Under the pieces are notes generated by a model. It worked only from the letters and a program-made list of their open reading frames with translations. It was not told the origin of the DNA and made no database searches. The position numbers and the translations under genes were made by a program. A stretch of DNA of 64,000 bases, taken from positions 56,012 through 120,011 of the forward strand of contig NZ_WRPM01000071.1 in assembly GCF_009758175.1 (NCBI RefSeq), written 5' to 3'. Shown here piece by piece: positions 8,065-16,953 of the stretch (within the stretch, counting starts at the first letter, position 1; each line of letters begins with the position of its first letter). Origin of the DNA: Nesterenkonia alkaliphila (GTDB taxonomy: Bacteria > Actinomycetota > Actinomycetes > Actinomycetales > Micrococcaceae).

Positions 8065-10200
8065 CTACTCCGCCCAGTTGGGGGTCTCCTTGGCCACCCG
8101 GGTGAGCACATCGTAGGTGGCCACGATCTCGTCATTCTGGTTGTGCAGCACAGTGTCCCAGCGGACCTCGCCGTAGTCATCGGTCTCCCGCGGGGTGATC
8201 TGCTTAGCTGTGAGCGTGACCCGGATCGAGTCGCCGTAGGTGACCGGGGTCAGGAAGCTCAGGTTCTCCAGACCAGTATTGGCCAGCACCGGACCCGGGA
8301 CCGGCTCCACGAACAGCCCGGCCGCCCAAGAGACCAGCAGGTAGCCGTGGGCCACCCGGCGCGGGAAGAACGGGTTGGCGGTGGCCGCCTCCTCATTGGT
8401 GTGGGCGTAGAAGGTGTCCCCGGTGGACTCAGCGAAGGCCTCGATGTCCTCCAGGCGCACCTGGCGCAGTCCTGAGGCGAACTGGTCACCGATCTTCAGC
8501 TCAGCCAGCGATTTGCGGAACGGGTGCACCGCCTCACCGGCGGCCACCGTCTCCGGGGTGGCGGTATTGGCCTTGGCCCCGCGGTGCCAGACCCCGGTGA
8601 CCCCGGTGAGCAGGTCCGGGGTGCCCTGCACTGCGGTGCGCTGCATATAGTGCTTGACCCCGCGCATACCGCCGAGCTCCTCGCCACCACCGGCCCGTCC
8701 GGGCCCGCCGTGCACCAGGTGCGGCAGCGGTGAGCCGTGGCCGGTTGAGGTCTTGGCATCATCCCGGTCCAGCAGATGCACCCGGCCGTGGTGGGAACCG
8801 ATGCCGCGGACAAACCTCGCGGCAGTCTCCGGGTCGTGGGTGGCTACGGTGGCAACCAAGGAACCGCCGCCTAAGGCAGCCAGGGCCACGGCGTCGTCGA
8901 TATCTGTGTAGCCCAGCACGGAGGTGACCGGCCCGAAGGCCTCTACCTGGTGCACCTCGGGGGTGCGGGCCTGGCTGAACTTCAGCGCGGTGACCGGGAA
9001 GAAGGCACCGCGCTCGGCATCACCGTTACCGGTGGCTCCGCCGGGTCCGCCGAAGCAGACCTCCCCGCCGGCTTCGATGAGCCGCTGCACCGCTGAGGTG
9101 ACCTCCTGCTGCTGGTCCTTGGAAGCCAAGGCACCCACTGTGGTCTCAGCATCGCGCGGATCGCCCAACACGGCCCGGGACTCCACCCGGGCGCGCAGTG
9201 CCTCCACTACGGTGTCCACATGCTCGCTGGGCACAATGGTGCGGCGGATCGCGGTGCACTTCTGGCCGGCTTTGGCGGTCATCTCCTGAACTACGGCTTT
9301 GATGAAGGCCTCAAACTCTGGGGTCTCGGGCCCAGCGTCCGGGCCCAGAATCGCGGCGTTGAGCGAGTCTGTCTCCGCGGTGAAGCGGACTCCCTCCTGC
9401 TGCACATTCTGATGCGAGCGCAGCAGCTGGGCGGTGCCCGCGGATCCGGTGAAGGCCACGTGATCGCGGTAGTCCAGCTGGTCCAGCAGATCCCGTGCCG
9501 AGCCGGAGATCAGCTGGATGGACCCCTCAGGCAGCAGCCCGGAGTCCAGCATCAGCCGCACGCAGGCCTCGGTGACATAGGCAGTCTGGCTGGCCGGCTT
9601 GACGATAGTGGGCACTCCGGCGATGAAGCTCGGGGCGAATTTTTCCAACATGCCCCAGACCGGGAAGTTGAAGGCGTTGATCTGCACAGCCACTCCGGTC
9701 AACCGGGTGTAGATGTGCTCGCCGATAAAGCTGCCATCGCGGGAGAGCTGCTCCACCTGCCCGTCGATGATGACATTGGAGTTGGGCAGTTCCTTACGCC
9801 CCTTGGAGGAGTAGGCGAACAGGGTGCCGATGCCGCCGTCCACATCGATCAGGTGATCCTTACGGGTGGCTCCGGTCTTGTCGGAGAGCTCATAGAGCGG
9901 CTCCTTGTGCTGGCCCAGGTGCAGGGCCAGCTGCTTGAGGATCAGGGCACGCTGGTGGAATGTCAGCTCACCGAGTCCGGCCTGACCCACTGTGCGGGCG
10001 TAGTCCACGGCAGCGACGGTGTCCAGGCCCTCAGTGGAGATCCGGCAGACCAGCTCCCCGGTGGCGGCGTCGTTGATCTCCGTGACCTTCTGCGGGTTCT
10101 CAGGGGTCCACCAGGACCCGGCGATGAAGCTGGGCAGGATGCTCTCAGGGCTGTGCTGTCCCTTGCTCGGCGCGGTTGCTGCGGGGGTCTCGACGGTCAT
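8065..10200 (-). CDS. paaZ: oxepin-CoA hydrolase / semialdehyde dehydrogenase
   Basis: Bifunctional enzyme that opens the oxepin-CoA ring and oxidises the resulting aldehyde to 3-oxo-5,6-dehydrosuberyl-CoA. The N-terminal aldehyde dehydrogenase domain (about residues 20-530) has E276 in FTAETDSLN and the catalytic cysteine C315 in AGQKCTAIRR. The C-terminal MaoC-like hydratase domain (about 550-711) shows GDTFYAHTN and FPRRVAHGYLLVS. ATG 10200 is chosen over an upstream ATG (10218) because GAGGA lies at the right distance. It is transcribed away from the 2-oxoacid dehydrogenase operon, and the shared intergenic region holds a TetR operator and a CRP-like site. Confidence 0.95.
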   Translation of the reverse strand: MTVETPAATAPSKGQHSPESILPSFIAGSWWTPENPQKVTEINDAATGELVCRISTEGLDTVAAVDYARTVGQAGLGELTFHQRALILKQLALHLGQHKEPLYELSDKTGATRKDHLIDVDGGIGTLFAYSSKGRKELPNSNVIIDGQVEQLSRDGSFIGEHIYTRLTGVAVQINAFNFPVWGMLEKFAPSFIAGVPTIVKPASQTAYVTEACVRLMLDSGLLPEGSIQLISGSARDLLDQLDYRDHVAFTGSAGTAQLLRSHQNVQQEGVRFTAETDSLNAAILGPDAGPETPEFEAFIKAVVQEMTAKAGQKCTAIRRTIVPSEHVDTVVEALRARVESRAVLGDPRDAETTVGALASKDQQQEVTSAVQRLIEAGGEVCFGGPGGATGNGDAERGAFFPVTALKFSQARTPEVHQVEAFGPVTSVLGYTDIDDAVALAALGGGSLVATVATHDPETAARFVRGIGSHHGRVHLLDRDDAKTSTGHGSPLPHLVHGGPGRAGGGEELGGMRGVKHYMQRTAVQGTPDLLTGVTGVWHRGAKANTATPETVAAGEAVHPFRKSLAELKIGDQFASGLRQVRLEDIEAFAESTGDTFYAHTNEEAATANPFFPRRVAHGYLLVSWAAGLFVEPVPGPVLANTGLENLSFLTPVTYGDSIRVTLTAKQITPRETDDYGEVRWDTVLHNQNDEIVATYDVLTRVAKETPNWAE

Positions 10201-10255
10201 CGGCGTCCTCAATTCCACGTGCTCATGGCGGGCTTCTCTCGGTAATAAACTACGT

Positions 10256-10275
10256 TACCGACCAATCGGTCAGTA
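10256..10275. promoter_or_regulatory. TetR/PaaR operator in the paaZ-E1alpha divergent promoter
   Basis: TACCGACCAATCGGTCAGTA is a 16-of-20 palindrome related to the site before paaA. It lies between the divergent starts at 10200 and 10352, so it can control paaZ and the 2-oxoacid dehydrogenase/paaJFH operon together. Confidence 0.7.
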
Positions 10276-10290
10276 TTTACGATACACTAG

Positions 10291-10306
10291 CGTGACAGGT
10301 ATCACA
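10291..10306. promoter_or_regulatory. CRP/GlxR-like site before the E1alpha operon
   Basis: CGTGACAGGTATCACA matches TGTGA-N6-TCACA in 9 of 10 informative positions, with an exact GTGA-N6-TCAC core. It lies 15 bases after the TetR operator and 45 bases before the E1alpha start. This is the best CRP-like match in the window. Confidence 0.6.
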
Positions 10307-10351
10307 CAACGGCGTGCACCCATCTGAACGCCTATTGAAGAGAGGGTGAAC

Positions 10352-11581
10352 ATGGACGATCCCATCACCAACCCCGAGCCGGGTCACCAGAAGGCCGAAC
10401 AGGCCTCCCGGATCCTCGAGGCCAGCAGCAGCTTCGGCATCTCCCCGGAGCAGTACATGCTGCCGGCCCAGCAGCAGATCCGCATGCTGGACCCGGAGGG
10501 CACGCTGATTCCGGAGGAGGAGCAGGGCACCGGCCCCGGCCATGAGTACCCGATTCCTGAGGACGATGTGCTGTTAAAGGCCTATGCCGCGCTGGTGGCC
10601 GGGCGGCGCATCAATGACCAGAACTACGCCCTGGTCCGTCAGGGCCGGATGGCCGTCTACCCCTCCTCGCACGGCCAGGAGGCCTGCCAGGTGGGCGCGG
10701 CCCTCTGCCTGGGTGAAGGCGATTGGATGTTCCCCACCTACCGCGACTCAGTAGCAGTGATCTCCCGGGGTGTGGACCCGCTGGATGTGATGGTCTCCTT
10801 CCGCGGTGACTGGCACTGCGGCTACGACCCCAAGGCCTACCGGGTGGGTGCGATGTCCACCCCGCTGACCACGCAGCTGCTGCATGCCGTGGGCGTGGCC
10901 CATGCCGCCAAACTGCGCGGTGAGGACACAGTGGTGCTGGCCATGTGCGGCGATGGTGCCACCAGCGAGGGTGACTTCCACGAGGCACTGAACTTTGCCG
11001 CGGTCTTCGAGGTGCCGGTGGTGTTCTTTGTGCAGAACAACGGCTATGCCATCTCAGTGCCGCTGTCCCACCAGTCCGCAGCCCCCTCCCTGGCGCATAA
11101 GGCCATCGGCTACGGAATGGCCGGGGAGCAGGTGGACGGAAATGACATGGTGGCAGTGCTGGCCACCCTGCGCCGGGCAGTGCACCTGGCCCGTGAGAAC
11201 TCCATGCCGCTGCTGCTGGAGGCGATCACCTACCGGATGCAGGCCCATACCAACGCCGATGATGAGACTCGCTACCGCGACCGAGAGGAAGTGGAGCAGT
11301 GGAAACGCAAGGACCCGCTGCTGCGCATGCAGAAGTTCCTGGCTGCCAAGGGGCTGCTGGACGAGGCCGCCGAGGCAGAGATCTCCGAGGCCGCCGAAAA
11401 GGTGGCCGCCTCACTGCGCCAGGCGATGTCCACGGAGCCGGATGAGGACCCCCTGGAGATCTTTGACCACATCTACACCGAACCCACCGCCCAGCTGAGC
11501 GCCCAACGGGGGCAGCTGGCCGATGAGCTGGCCCGCGCCCATGGGAACGCCCAGGCCGGCGCCGAGGAGGCCACCCGCTGA
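10352..11581 (+). CDS. 2-oxoacid dehydrogenase E1 component, alpha subunit
   Basis: Thiamine diphosphate-dependent E1 alpha subunit of a pyruvate/branched-chain type complex (409 residues). The ThDP motif is clear: GDGATSEGDFHEALNFAAVF followed by QNNGYAIS. E1 decarboxylates a 2-oxoacid and passes the acyl group to E2. ATG 10352 is preceded by AGAGGG; a GTG at 10346 is the alternative. The stop overlaps the E1beta start. It is divergent from paaZ with a shared TetR operator, and the same operon carries paaJ, paaF and paaH. I infer that the substrate is an aromatic 2-oxoacid such as phenylpyruvate, which would give phenylacetyl-CoA; a branched-chain substrate remains possible. Confidence 0.88.
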   Translation: MDDPITNPEPGHQKAEQASRILEASSSFGISPEQYMLPAQQQIRMLDPEGTLIPEEEQGTGPGHEYPIPEDDVLLKAYAALVAGRRINDQNYALVRQGRMAVYPSSHGQEACQVGAALCLGEGDWMFPTYRDSVAVISRGVDPLDVMVSFRGDWHCGYDPKAYRVGAMSTPLTTQLLHAVGVAHAAKLRGEDTVVLAMCGDGATSEGDFHEALNFAAVFEVPVVFFVQNNGYAISVPLSHQSAAPSLAHKAIGYGMAGEQVDGNDMVAVLATLRRAVHLARENSMPLLLEAITYRMQAHTNADDETRYRDREEVEQWKRKDPLLRMQKFLAAKGLLDEAAEAEISEAAEKVAASLRQAMSTEPDEDPLEIFDHIYTEPTAQLSAQRGQLADELARAHGNAQAGAEEATR

Positions 11582-12627
11582 TGAGCACCGCAACCGCCAC
11601 TAAGACCACCACCTTCGCCTCCGCGCTGAACACCGCGATGTCTGATGCCATGGAGGCAGATGATTCCGTAGTGGTGTTCGGCGAGGATGTGGGGACCCTG
11701 GGCGGGGTCTTCCGCATCACCGACGGGCTGACTAAGCGCTTCGGTGAGAACCGCTGCTTCGACACCCCGCTGGCTGAGTCCGGGATCGCCGGCACCGCGG
11801 TGGGCATGGCCATCAACGGGATGCGACCGGTGATCGAGATGCAGTTCGACGCCTTCGCCTATCCGGCCCTGGAACAGATTTTCAGCCATATCGCCAAGAT
11901 GGCCAACCGCACCCGCGGCCGGGTCCGCCTGCCGATCGTCATCCGGATCCCTTATGGCGGAGGCGTGGGCGGGGTGGAGCACCACTGCGATTCCTCCGAG
12001 GCCTACTATGCGCACACTGCCGGACTGAAGGTCTTCACCCCAGCCACGGTGGCCGACGCCTATCTGATGCTGCGCGAGGCCATCGACACCGAGGACCCGG
12101 TGGTGTTCTTCGAGCCGAAGAAACTGTACTGGTCCAAGGCTGGCGAAGACCTCACCGCCCTGCGCCAACAGTACGAGTCCTCCATGGACAGCGCTGAGGG
12201 GGACAGCCCCCGCGTGGGCGCCGCCGGCAACGCCACGGTGGTGCGGGCGGGCACCGATGTCTCCATCATCAGCTACGGCCCCTCGGTGCCCACTGTGCTG
12301 AAGGCCGCCGAGGCCGCGGCTGAGGACGGGATCTCCGCCGAGGTGCTGGACCTGCGCTCGGTGGTGCCCTTCGACGAGGAGGCCCTGGTGCGCACTGTGC
12401 AGAAGACCGGCCGGGCCGTAGTGGTGGCCGAGGCGCAGGGATTCGTCTCCGTGGCCAGTGAGATCGTCGCCCGGATCCAGGAACGGTGCTTCCACTCCCT
12501 GGCCTCCCCGGTGCTGCGGGTCACCGGTTTCGACATCCCCTATCCGGCGCCGAAGCTGGAGGAGCACCACCTGCCTGATGTGGACCGGATCCTGGACGCC
12601 CTCGATGAACTCCAGTGGGAGGACTGA
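11581..12627 (+). CDS. 2-oxoacid dehydrogenase E1 component, beta subunit
   Basis: A 348-residue transketolase-like beta subunit that completes the E1 heterotetramer. Typical segments are VVVFGEDVGTLGGVFRITDGL, FDTPLAESGIAGTAVGMA, RIPYGGGVGGVEHHCDSSEAY and the C-terminal transketolase domain (ISYGPSVPTVLKAAE; VVAEAQGFVSVASEI). Its ATG overlaps the E1alpha stop (TGATG), and E2 follows 2 bases after its stop. Bacterial branched-chain complexes have the same split E1 organisation. Confidence 0.93.
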   Translation: MSTATATKTTTFASALNTAMSDAMEADDSVVVFGEDVGTLGGVFRITDGLTKRFGENRCFDTPLAESGIAGTAVGMAINGMRPVIEMQFDAFAYPALEQIFSHIAKMANRTRGRVRLPIVIRIPYGGGVGGVEHHCDSSEAYYAHTAGLKVFTPATVADAYLMLREAIDTEDPVVFFEPKKLYWSKAGEDLTALRQQYESSMDSAEGDSPRVGAAGNATVVRAGTDVSIISYGPSVPTVLKAAEAAAEDGISAEVLDLRSVVPFDEEALVRTVQKTGRAVVVAEAQGFVSVASEIVARIQERCFHSLASPVLRVTGFDIPYPAPKLEEHHLPDVDRILDALDELQWED

Positions 12628-12629
12628 GC

Positions 12630-14006
12630 ATGACCACTTTCAATCTGCCCGATCTGGGCGAGGGCCTCACCGAGGCCGTGCTGCTGAGCTGGCTGGTGGC
12701 TGAAGGCGACACTATCGCGGTGGATCAGCCCATCGCCGAGGTGGAGACTGCCAAGTCCGCCATCGAGGTGCCCAGTCCCTACGCCGGGGTGGTGCAGACC
12801 CTGCACGGTGAGGTGGGGGAAACCCTGGAGGTGGACAAACCGCTGATCACCGTGGCTGCAGGCAACGACGGCGCCGGCTCCCCTGCCGGTGAAGACGCCC
12901 CCGGCGCGCTGTCCTACCGAGAAGAAGAGCGTGCCGGCACTGCTGTGCCGGAGGAGAACCAGTCCCAGGGATCCGGGAACGTGCTGATCGGCTACGGCAC
13001 CTCGGAGTCCGCCAACGGGCGACGACGCCGCCGCAAACGTCAGGTCCCAGCCTCAGCTGCTCAGGCCGCACCGGCTAAGACACTGCTCGCCACCCCTGGT
13101 GCGCCGGCCCAAGCTCCACGGGTCTCCTCTCCCTTGGTGCGCAAACTGGCCCGCGAACAGGGTGTGGAGATCAGCTCGCTGACCGGCACCGGGCCCAGCG
13201 GTCTGATCATGCGCAGTGACGTACTTGCCGCAGTAGGCGGAGCTGAGGGCACCCAGCCGGCTGGGACGGCGTCGTCGGCCGCTGATACTGACTCCGTCAC
13301 CGGTTTGGCGATCCGCGAGCAGACTCCGGTGACCGGGATCCGCAAGGCGATCGCCACTAAGCTCTCGCAGTCACGCCGCGAGATCCCGGAGGCCACAGTC
13401 TGGCAGGATGCCGATGTGACCCAGCTGCTGGATATGCGAGCCCAGCTGAAGGGATCAGGCCAGGAGGCCCCCTCTGTGCTCGCGTTCCTCTCCCGGTTCG
13501 TGATCGCTGGGCTGCAGAAGCACCCGGAGCTCAACGCCCGGATCGACTCCACAGAGGGTGGTGAGACCATCACCCAGTTCGAGGGGGTCAACCTGGGCTT
13601 CGCCGCCCAGACTCCCAAAGGCCTGATGGTGCCGGTGCTGCGCCACGCTGAGCAGTACTCTGCCCGGGCGCTGCATGCTGAGATCCGCCGGCTGGCCGAG
13701 GCCGGACGGGCGGGATCCCTCAGCGGCAAGGAGCTCACCGGCGGCACCTTCACGGTGAACAACTATGGGGTCTTCGGCTCTGATGGGGCCACACCCATCA
13801 TCAACCACCCGGAGGCCGCCATTCTGGGCATCGGCCGTATCATGGACCGGCCCTGGGCTGTGAATGGCGAGCTTGCCGTACGCAAGGTCACCACCCTTAC
13901 ACTGGCCTTCGACCACCGGGTATGCGACGGGGGTGCCGCCGGCGGGTTCCTCAACTATGTGGCCACCTGTATGGAGAACCCCGCCACCGCCCTGGCTGAC
14001 CTCTGA
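12630..14006 (+). CDS. 2-oxoacid dehydrogenase E2, dihydrolipoamide acyltransferase
   Basis: Core acyltransferase of the complex (458 residues). It has one N-terminal lipoyl domain with the lipoyl lysine at K42 (VETAKSAIEV), a flexible Ala/Pro-rich linker, a peripheral subunit-binding domain (SPLVRKLAREQGVEISSLTG), and a C-terminal catalytic domain ending in the FDHRVCDGG active-site motif. It transfers the acyl group to CoA. No E3 (dihydrolipoamide dehydrogenase) gene lies nearby, so E3 must be shared with another complex. It is followed by a 68-base gap without recognisable signals and then paaJ. Confidence 0.94.
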   Translation: MTTFNLPDLGEGLTEAVLLSWLVAEGDTIAVDQPIAEVETAKSAIEVPSPYAGVVQTLHGEVGETLEVDKPLITVAAGNDGAGSPAGEDAPGALSYREEERAGTAVPEENQSQGSGNVLIGYGTSESANGRRRRRKRQVPASAAQAAPAKTLLATPGAPAQAPRVSSPLVRKLAREQGVEISSLTGTGPSGLIMRSDVLAAVGGAEGTQPAGTASSAADTDSVTGLAIREQTPVTGIRKAIATKLSQSRREIPEATVWQDADVTQLLDMRAQLKGSGQEAPSVLAFLSRFVIAGLQKHPELNARIDSTEGGETITQFEGVNLGFAAQTPKGLMVPVLRHAEQYSARALHAEIRRLAEAGRAGSLSGKELTGGTFTVNNYGVFGSDGATPIINHPEAAILGIGRIMDRPWAVNGELAVRKVTTLTLAFDHRVCDGGAAGGFLNYVATCMENPATALADL

Positions 14007-14074
14007 TCCTGCTGCCGCTGACTCCCTGTCCTCTCACCTTCCGTCGAAGCGCCAACCGCTAAGGAGAATGCTCC

Positions 14075-15277
14075 GTGTCCCAACCCGCTTTCCTCGTCTC
14101 TGGCACCCGCACCCCGGTGGGCCGCTACGGCGGCGCACTGTCCTCGGTTCGACCCGACGATCTGGCCGCCCTGGTCATCCGCCAGGTGGTGGAGGACTCC
14201 GGTGTCCCCTCCGCAGAGGTAGACGAGGTGATCTTCGGCAATGCCAACGGAGCCGGTGAGGAGAACCGCAATGTGGCCCGGATGGGTTGGCTGCTGGCCG
14301 GGTTCGAAGACACCGTGCCGGGGGTCACGGTCAACCGGCTGTGCGCCTCCGGGATGTCCGCCATCGCTCAGGCCCATCACATGATCGCCGCCGGGGCTGC
14401 CGATCTGGTAGTGGCCGGCGGAGTGGAGTCGATGTCCCGAGCCCCCTGGGTGATGGCCAAGCCGGAGAAGCCCTTCGCCCGCCCAGGCGAGGTGCTGGAC
14501 ACCTCCATCGGCTGGCGGTTCGTCAACCCCAAGCACCTTCAGCACCGGGGCCGGACGTTCTCCATGCCGGAGACCGCCGAGGAAGTCGCCCGAGTGGACG
14601 GGATCACCCGCGAGGAAGCCGACGCCTTCGCACTGCAGTCTCAGCGGCGCACCGCTGCCGCCGTTGAATCCGGCCGGCTGGCCCGGGAGATCACCCCAGT
14701 GGAGGTCCAGGGGCGTAAGGGTCAGGTCACTGTGGTGGACACCGATGAGGGCCCCCGCCCGGAGACCACCGAGCAGGCGCTGGCCGGGCTGCGGCCGGTG
14801 GTCGCCGGCGGCAGCGTGGTCACCGCCGGAAACTCCTCAGCGCTGAACGATGGTGCCTCGGCGGTGATCGTAGCCTCAGAACGTGCAGTGCAGAAATACG
14901 GCCTGACCCCCCGGGCGCGGGTGGTGGGCTCGGCGGCAGCCGGGGTACCGCCGGAGATCATGGGCATCGGGCCGGTGCCGGCCACCCAGAAGGTGCTGGC
15001 CCGCAGCGGCTGGTCCCTGGATGATGTGGAGGCCGTGGAGCTCAACGAGGCCTTTGCCGCCCAGTCCCTGGCCAGCATCCGCCGGCTGGGCCTAGATGAG
15101 GAGATCGTGAACACTGACGGCGGGGCGATCGCCCTGGGCCACCCCCTGGGCTCCTCCGGCTCCCGGATTGTGCTGACCCTGATGCGCCGGATGGAGGATG
15201 ACAACCTCTCCCGCGGTCTGGCCACCCTGTGCATCGGAGTGGGCCAGGGCCAGGCGATGCTGATCGAGAAGGTGTGA
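14075..15277 (+). CDS. paaJ: 3-oxoadipyl-CoA thiolase
   Basis: Acetyl-CoA acyltransferase of 400 residues. In the paa pathway it cleaves 3-oxo-5,6-dehydrosuberyl-CoA and later 3-oxoadipyl-CoA to succinyl-CoA and acetyl-CoA. The nucleophilic cysteine is C90 (VNRLCASGMSAI); the second catalytic region is seen as GGAIALGHPLGSSGSR and the C-terminal cysteine as TLCIGVGQGQA. The GTG start at 14075 has AAGGAG at 14061-14066. The specific name rests on its operon with paaF and paaH; other thiolases look alike. Confidence 0.88.
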   Translation: MSQPAFLVSGTRTPVGRYGGALSSVRPDDLAALVIRQVVEDSGVPSAEVDEVIFGNANGAGEENRNVARMGWLLAGFEDTVPGVTVNRLCASGMSAIAQAHHMIAAGAADLVVAGGVESMSRAPWVMAKPEKPFARPGEVLDTSIGWRFVNPKHLQHRGRTFSMPETAEEVARVDGITREEADAFALQSQRRTAAAVESGRLAREITPVEVQGRKGQVTVVDTDEGPRPETTEQALAGLRPVVAGGSVVTAGNSSALNDGASAVIVASERAVQKYGLTPRARVVGSAAAGVPPEIMGIGPVPATQKVLARSGWSLDDVEAVELNEAFAAQSLASIRRLGLDEEIVNTDGGAIALGHPLGSSGSRIVLTLMRRMEDDNLSRGLATLCIGVGQGQAMLIEKV

Positions 15278-15284
15278 ACGCCCT

Positions 15285-16068
15285 ATGCCGCTGAACCCGG
15301 AAGAGTTCTCCACGCTGCGCATCACTGAATCCGAGGACCGGGTGCACGCCGCCCTGGACCGCCCGGAGGTGCGCAACGCGATTGACGCAGCGATGATCGC
15401 CGAGCTGCACAGCCTCTGCGGCTATCTGGAAGACCAGCCCAAGATCCTGATTCTCTCCGGCACCGAAGCTGACGGTAAGGGCATCTTCGCCTCCGGGGCT
15501 GATATTGGTCAGCTGCGTCAGCGCCGCCGTGCCGATGCGCTGCGCGGGATCAACTCCGGTGCCTTTGACCGGTTGGCCAAGCTGCCGATGCCGGTGATCG
15601 CCGCGATCGACGGCTATGCCCTGGGCGGGGGCGCCGAGCTGGCCTGGGCCGCCGATTTCAGGGTGGCCACCACCCGGGTCAAAGTGGGTCAGCCGGAGAC
15701 CGGCCTGGGGGATCATCCCCGCCGCCGGCGCGCTGTGGCGGCTCAAGGAGCTGGCCGGGGAGGCGATAGCCAAGGAACTGCTGTTCACCGGGCGGATCCT
15801 CAGCGCCCAAGAGGCCCTGGATCACGGTCTGGTCACCTCGGTGCATGAGCCGGCGGAGCTGGCCCAGGCCGCTGAGGCCTTGGCTGACCGGATTGCCGCC
15901 CAGGATCCGCTGGCGGTGCAGGTGGCCAAACGGGTCTTCGCCATGCCCCGGGAAGCCCACCCGCATGTGGATGATCTCGCCCAGGCCATCCTGTTTGAGT
16001 CCCAGGCCAAATTCGACAGGATGCAGGCCTTCCTCGACCGCAAGAAGACCAAGGAGAAGAATGACTGA
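15285..16068 (+). pseudogene. paaF: enoyl-CoA hydratase PaaF, interrupted by a frameshift
   Basis: The product would hydrate 2,3-dehydroadipyl-CoA. The first part is read from ATG 15285 and contains GGGAELA and GQPE, the two glutamates of active crotonases. At a run of five G (15707-15711, within CTGGGGGATC) the reading frame is lost; the continuation GIIPAAGALWRLKELAGEA to the stop at 16066-16068 is in another frame. Removing one G restores a normal protein of about 260 residues. Because the flanks are otherwise intact, the extra G may be a sequencing error or a recent mutation. The stop overlaps the paaH start by 8 bases. Confidence 0.85.
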
Positions 16069-16921
16069 CGCTGCAGTTCCTGCCCGTATCGGTGTGCTCG
16101 GCGGAGGCCGGATGGGGGCAGGGATCTCCCATGCCTTCCTGGTCTCCGGGTCTGAGCAGGTCACCGTGGTGGAGATCAACGACGCCGCCGCGGCAGCAGC
16201 AGCCGAGCGGGTCACCTCGGATCTGGCCTCCAGTCTGGACCGCGGGAAGATCAGCGGGTCCTTGGCGGACTGGACACCCAGGTTGGCGGTCTCCACCGAC
16301 TACGGGGTGTTTGCGGACTGCCAGCTGGTAGTGGAGGCTGTTCCGGAGAAGTGGGAGATCAAGGTCTCCTCCCTGCAGCAGGCTGAGGCCCAGCTGGCGC
16401 CCGATGCCTGGCTTGCCACCAACACCTCCTCCATCTCAGTCACCCAACTGGGCGAGCAGCTGAAGCGTCCGGAGCGGTTCTGCGGCATGCACTTCTTCAA
16501 CCCGGTCCCCGCCTCCAAACTGGTGGAGGTGGTGCTGGCTGCGCAGACCAGCGATGAGCTCACACGGCTGGCCCGCAGCTGGGTGGGGGGTCTCGGCAAA
16601 ACCCCCGTGGTGGTCAATGACGCTCCCGGCTTCGCCTCCTCCAGGTTGGGCGTGGCAATCGGCCTGGAGGCCATCCGCATGGTGGAGGAGGGGGTGGCTT
16701 CGGCCGAGGACATCGACAATGCCATGGTGCTGGGATACAAGTTCCCGATCGGCCCGCTGGCCCTGACCGACATTGTGGGCCTGGATGTGCGCCTAGGAAT
16801 CGCCGAGTACCTGCACGCCACTCTGGGTGAGCGGTTCGAGCCCCCGCAGCTGATGCGCGATATGGTCAGCCGTGGAGAGCTGGGCCGCAAAACCGGCAAA
16901 GGCTTCTACAACTACGAGTAG
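16061..16921 (+). CDS. paaH: 3-hydroxyadipyl-CoA dehydrogenase
   Basis: NAD-dependent 3-hydroxyacyl-CoA dehydrogenase of 286 residues, expected to oxidise 3-hydroxyadipyl-CoA. The Rossmann motif is GVLGGGRMGAG at the N-terminus. Catalytic-region signatures are NTSSISVTQLG, CGMHFFNPVP with the catalytic histidine, and GKTPVVVNDAPGFASSRLG. The C-terminal domain has NAMVLGYKFPIGPLALTDIVGLD. ATG 16061 is preceded by AAGGAG and overlaps the paaF stop. The open frame upstream of this ATG is out of context and not part of the gene. Confidence 0.94.
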   Translation: MTDAAVPARIGVLGGGRMGAGISHAFLVSGSEQVTVVEINDAAAAAAAERVTSDLASSLDRGKISGSLADWTPRLAVSTDYGVFADCQLVVEAVPEKWEIKVSSLQQAEAQLAPDAWLATNTSSISVTQLGEQLKRPERFCGMHFFNPVPASKLVEVVLAAQTSDELTRLARSWVGGLGKTPVVVNDAPGFASSRLGVAIGLEAIRMVEEGVASAEDIDNAMVLGYKFPIGPLALTDIVGLDVRLGIAEYLHATLGERFEPPQLMRDMVSRGELGRKTGKGFYNYE

Positions 16922-16953
16922 GTTTCCCCGGCCACCCCTGGAAAGGAACTCCG

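Noticed and set aside
15700..15715. Programmed ribosomal frameshift in paaF
   Set aside because: The G5 run is not a known slippery context with a downstream pseudoknot that I can see; paaF is normally uninterrupted.
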